DNA of 64,000 bases, taken from positions 2,517,501 through 2,581,500 of the forward strand of contig JARFJB010001278.1 in NCBI GenBank assembly GCA_036346205.1. The letters are read 5' to 3'. How positions within the stretch are numbered: the first letter of the stretch is position 1; every line of letters starts with the position of its first letter. The notes under the pieces are model-generated. The model was not told where the DNA came from. It ran no database searches and was given only the letters and a program-made list of their open reading frames with translations. Source of the stretch: Vesta saturnalis (Eukaryota; Arthropoda; Insecta; Coleoptera; Lampyridae). The position numbers were made by a program, and so were the translations under genes. Of the stretch, positions 62,736 through 64,000 are shown in pieces.

Positions 62736-62765
62736 CTCTCTCTCTTTCTCTCTCTCTCTCTTATT
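62703..62765. repeat. (CT)n microsatellite
   Basis: A CT dinucleotide run with two interruptions. The leucine/serine frame (plus) and arginine/glutamate frame (minus) over it are artefacts. Confidence 0.95.
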
Positions 62766-62849
62766 TCTCTTTTCTTTTCTCTTTGTGTATTAGAACTCAA
62801 ATTAAAACAGCTAAATTACAAAAATGCTTATATTAAGGAAACGTGAATG

Positions 62850-63077
62850 TTAACCTAGCGGGGGTCGTCCAAAGGAATCAAAATATTCCCCGTTACCATT
62901 CTCGTCAATGTAAATAGCGGTACAATGCTGGTCTGGTTTATTTGGAGGATCCATGTTCACAATAATTGCACAAGGTCTAGGTTCATGCCTCGGTAGCTGA
63001 TTAGAAGCACATACAAGTCGAAACACATTCTTGTGGCCAAGTATCGATTTCAAATATTTTACACTTGTGCTATACAT
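62850..63077 (-). pseudogene. Adenain-like cysteine protease fragment (Polinton/Maverick type)
   Basis: The minus-strand frame shows LPRHEPRPCAIIVNMDPPNK, then PDQHCTAIYIDENGNGEYFD, then SFGRPP. Adenovirus-type proteases encoded by Polinton/Maverick elements have the same layout: an II/FV-N-D/T segment, H-W-A-IYFD with the catalytic His, then a GEYFDSYG-PP segment. The Trp after His is Cys here. The frame ends directly after RPPLG, before the usual catalytic Cys region, so the fragment is truncated or frameshifted. No other Polinton gene is seen in the window. Confidence 0.68.
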
Positions 63078-63233
63078 GTTTAGTTGTTATGCGTCTAGTT
63101 TCGCAATAGAAATGCGTTTTCTAGCTGCAAGGCTCCTCGATGTTATGGTTTAAACAACTATGTTGCTCTTTTTCAATTTTTAATCGACGGACAACCAATC
63201 TCGTCCAAGTTTGGTACTGGTTGTTAAGGAATC

Positions 63234-63530
63234 TTAAAACTGTTGTTTTTCACTGCCCTTAACGAGCATTTTGTAAAACTGCTGAACCATTCTTATCAAC
63301 TCCTCTTGGAAATCGTTGTAGACTACATGACCCGACCGCCATTTCAGTCCATATTTCTTCTCTAAATACCTTATCTGACTAGTAGACGATGGCTTTGTTA
63401 TAAAATAGTTTCGAGGTGGCTCTATGAGTATCAACAATAAAGCTCCATGATCTGTAATCACGACAATTTTTTTCGGTATGAATTTGTTATTAACACCCTT
63501 AAACCCTTGTACGTCCAAGTATGCGTCCAT
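63234..63530 (-). CDS. Unidentified ORF next to the adenain-like fragment
   Basis: A 98-residue frame with a DVQGFKGVNNKFIPKKIVVI start, a central EPPRNYFITKPS and a YLEKKYGLKWRSGHVVYNDF segment. The look is of a real protein (mixed hydrophobic pattern, no low complexity). I have a vague impression of similar ORFs accompanying adenain genes in invertebrate repeats, but I cannot name the family. It lies about 150 bp upstream of the protease fragment on the same strand, suggesting that both belong to one element. Confidence 0.5.
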   Translation of the reverse strand: MDAYLDVQGFKGVNNKFIPKKIVVITDHGALLLILIEPPRNYFITKPSSTSQIRYLEKKYGLKWRSGHVVYNDFQEELIRMVQQFYKMLVKGSEKQQF

Positions 63531-64000
63531 CTTCTTTCAGCTGCTGCGGTTTACTGAAACTTGTAATTTAAGGTTGTTCCTCTTAACAGGTGAAATCCAC
63601 GACTACATTCCGATGTTTATCGTATCTCGTTCACGTTATCGAATTCGTGTACAAACAGTTAACGGTCTCTAAGCCCCTTCTTCAAAACCGACTACTAGGC
63701 ATGAAATCGTCTAACTAAATTCCAGTGCGCTAGCGTTTGCAAACAAGTCAGGGTTAGGTAGAACGCATAAATAGTACCTTGGGGTAATTGCTTCTCGATA
63801 TATTGTTGCCCTTATTCAAAATGAAATAATACTGGAGAATAATCGTAGTCGGTATGCCCGTACATATAAACCATATCCTGTAAAGTCTGGTTGTAAGACC
63901 TTGGATGGAATTTGTTGGCCGTCAATATATACATGTAGTTAATATTGCTGTGATGAAAATTGAATGGATTTGAGAAGTAATCACCGCTGAAGGCTTTATT
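63531..64000. other. No gene recognised at window end
   Basis: Mixed-composition sequence. It may be part of the element that carries the two preceding ORFs. The window ends before any terminus appears. Confidence 0.4.

Overview
The window looks like AT-rich, repeat-dense insect nuclear DNA. There are two split genes for insect-type troponin C, and nearly everything else is transposable-element debris, satellites and simple repeats. The element families (Jockey-clade LINE, Penelope-like elements, mariner and DUF4817-type transposases, ZMYM-like hAT, an adenain-encoding fragment) are typical of arthropods. The order of insect cannot be settled from the sequence. No prokaryotic gene organisation is present.

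Region by region. 0.75-1.96 kb: a decayed Tc1/mariner element with matching terminal repeats and TA target duplications. 3.3-8.9 kb: two related foldback elements, the second split by a nearly complete Jockey-like LINE on the minus strand. 9-13.4 kb: a Penelope endonuclease scrap, a mariner relic, a short tandem repeat and a transposase scrap. 13.4-19.2 kb: two mariner-superfamily elements with long inverted repeats, the first lying inside a (CGTACA)n tract and carrying an intron in its transposase gene. 19.5-20.4 kb: troponin C gene A. 21.5-26.9 kb: a Penelope-like element, a 31-bp minisatellite, another transposase relic, a long (TA)n tract and a second Penelope fragment. 26.9-28.3 kb: GT-rich microsatellites. 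30.8-31.6 kb: troponin C gene B. 32.4-35.4 kb: a 3-kb GTGTGC-type satellite with a higher-order period of about 330 bp. 35.4-43.2 kb: mostly unassigned sequence, a roughly 110-bp tandem satellite and a LINE relic. 43.27-57.60 kb: one hAT insertion swollen to 14.3 kb by nested insertions and an internal duplication. 57.6-61.2 kb: unassigned AT-rich DNA, then a compact foldback element beside a tRNA-Ala-like sequence. 62-63.5 kb: a 97-bp tandem repeat with promoter-like motifs, an adenain-like protease fragment and a second unidentified ORF in the same orientation.

The only clear host genes are the two troponin C paralogues, about 11 kb apart and in the same orientation. Both keep EF-hand sites II and IV and have lost key ligands in sites I and III. 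They share intron positions, except that gene B has one extra intron and a longer N terminus. They probably arose by tandem duplication, and the DNA between them later filled with repeats. All coordinates were read by eye. Exon junctions were checked by reading frame and splice dinucleotides only.
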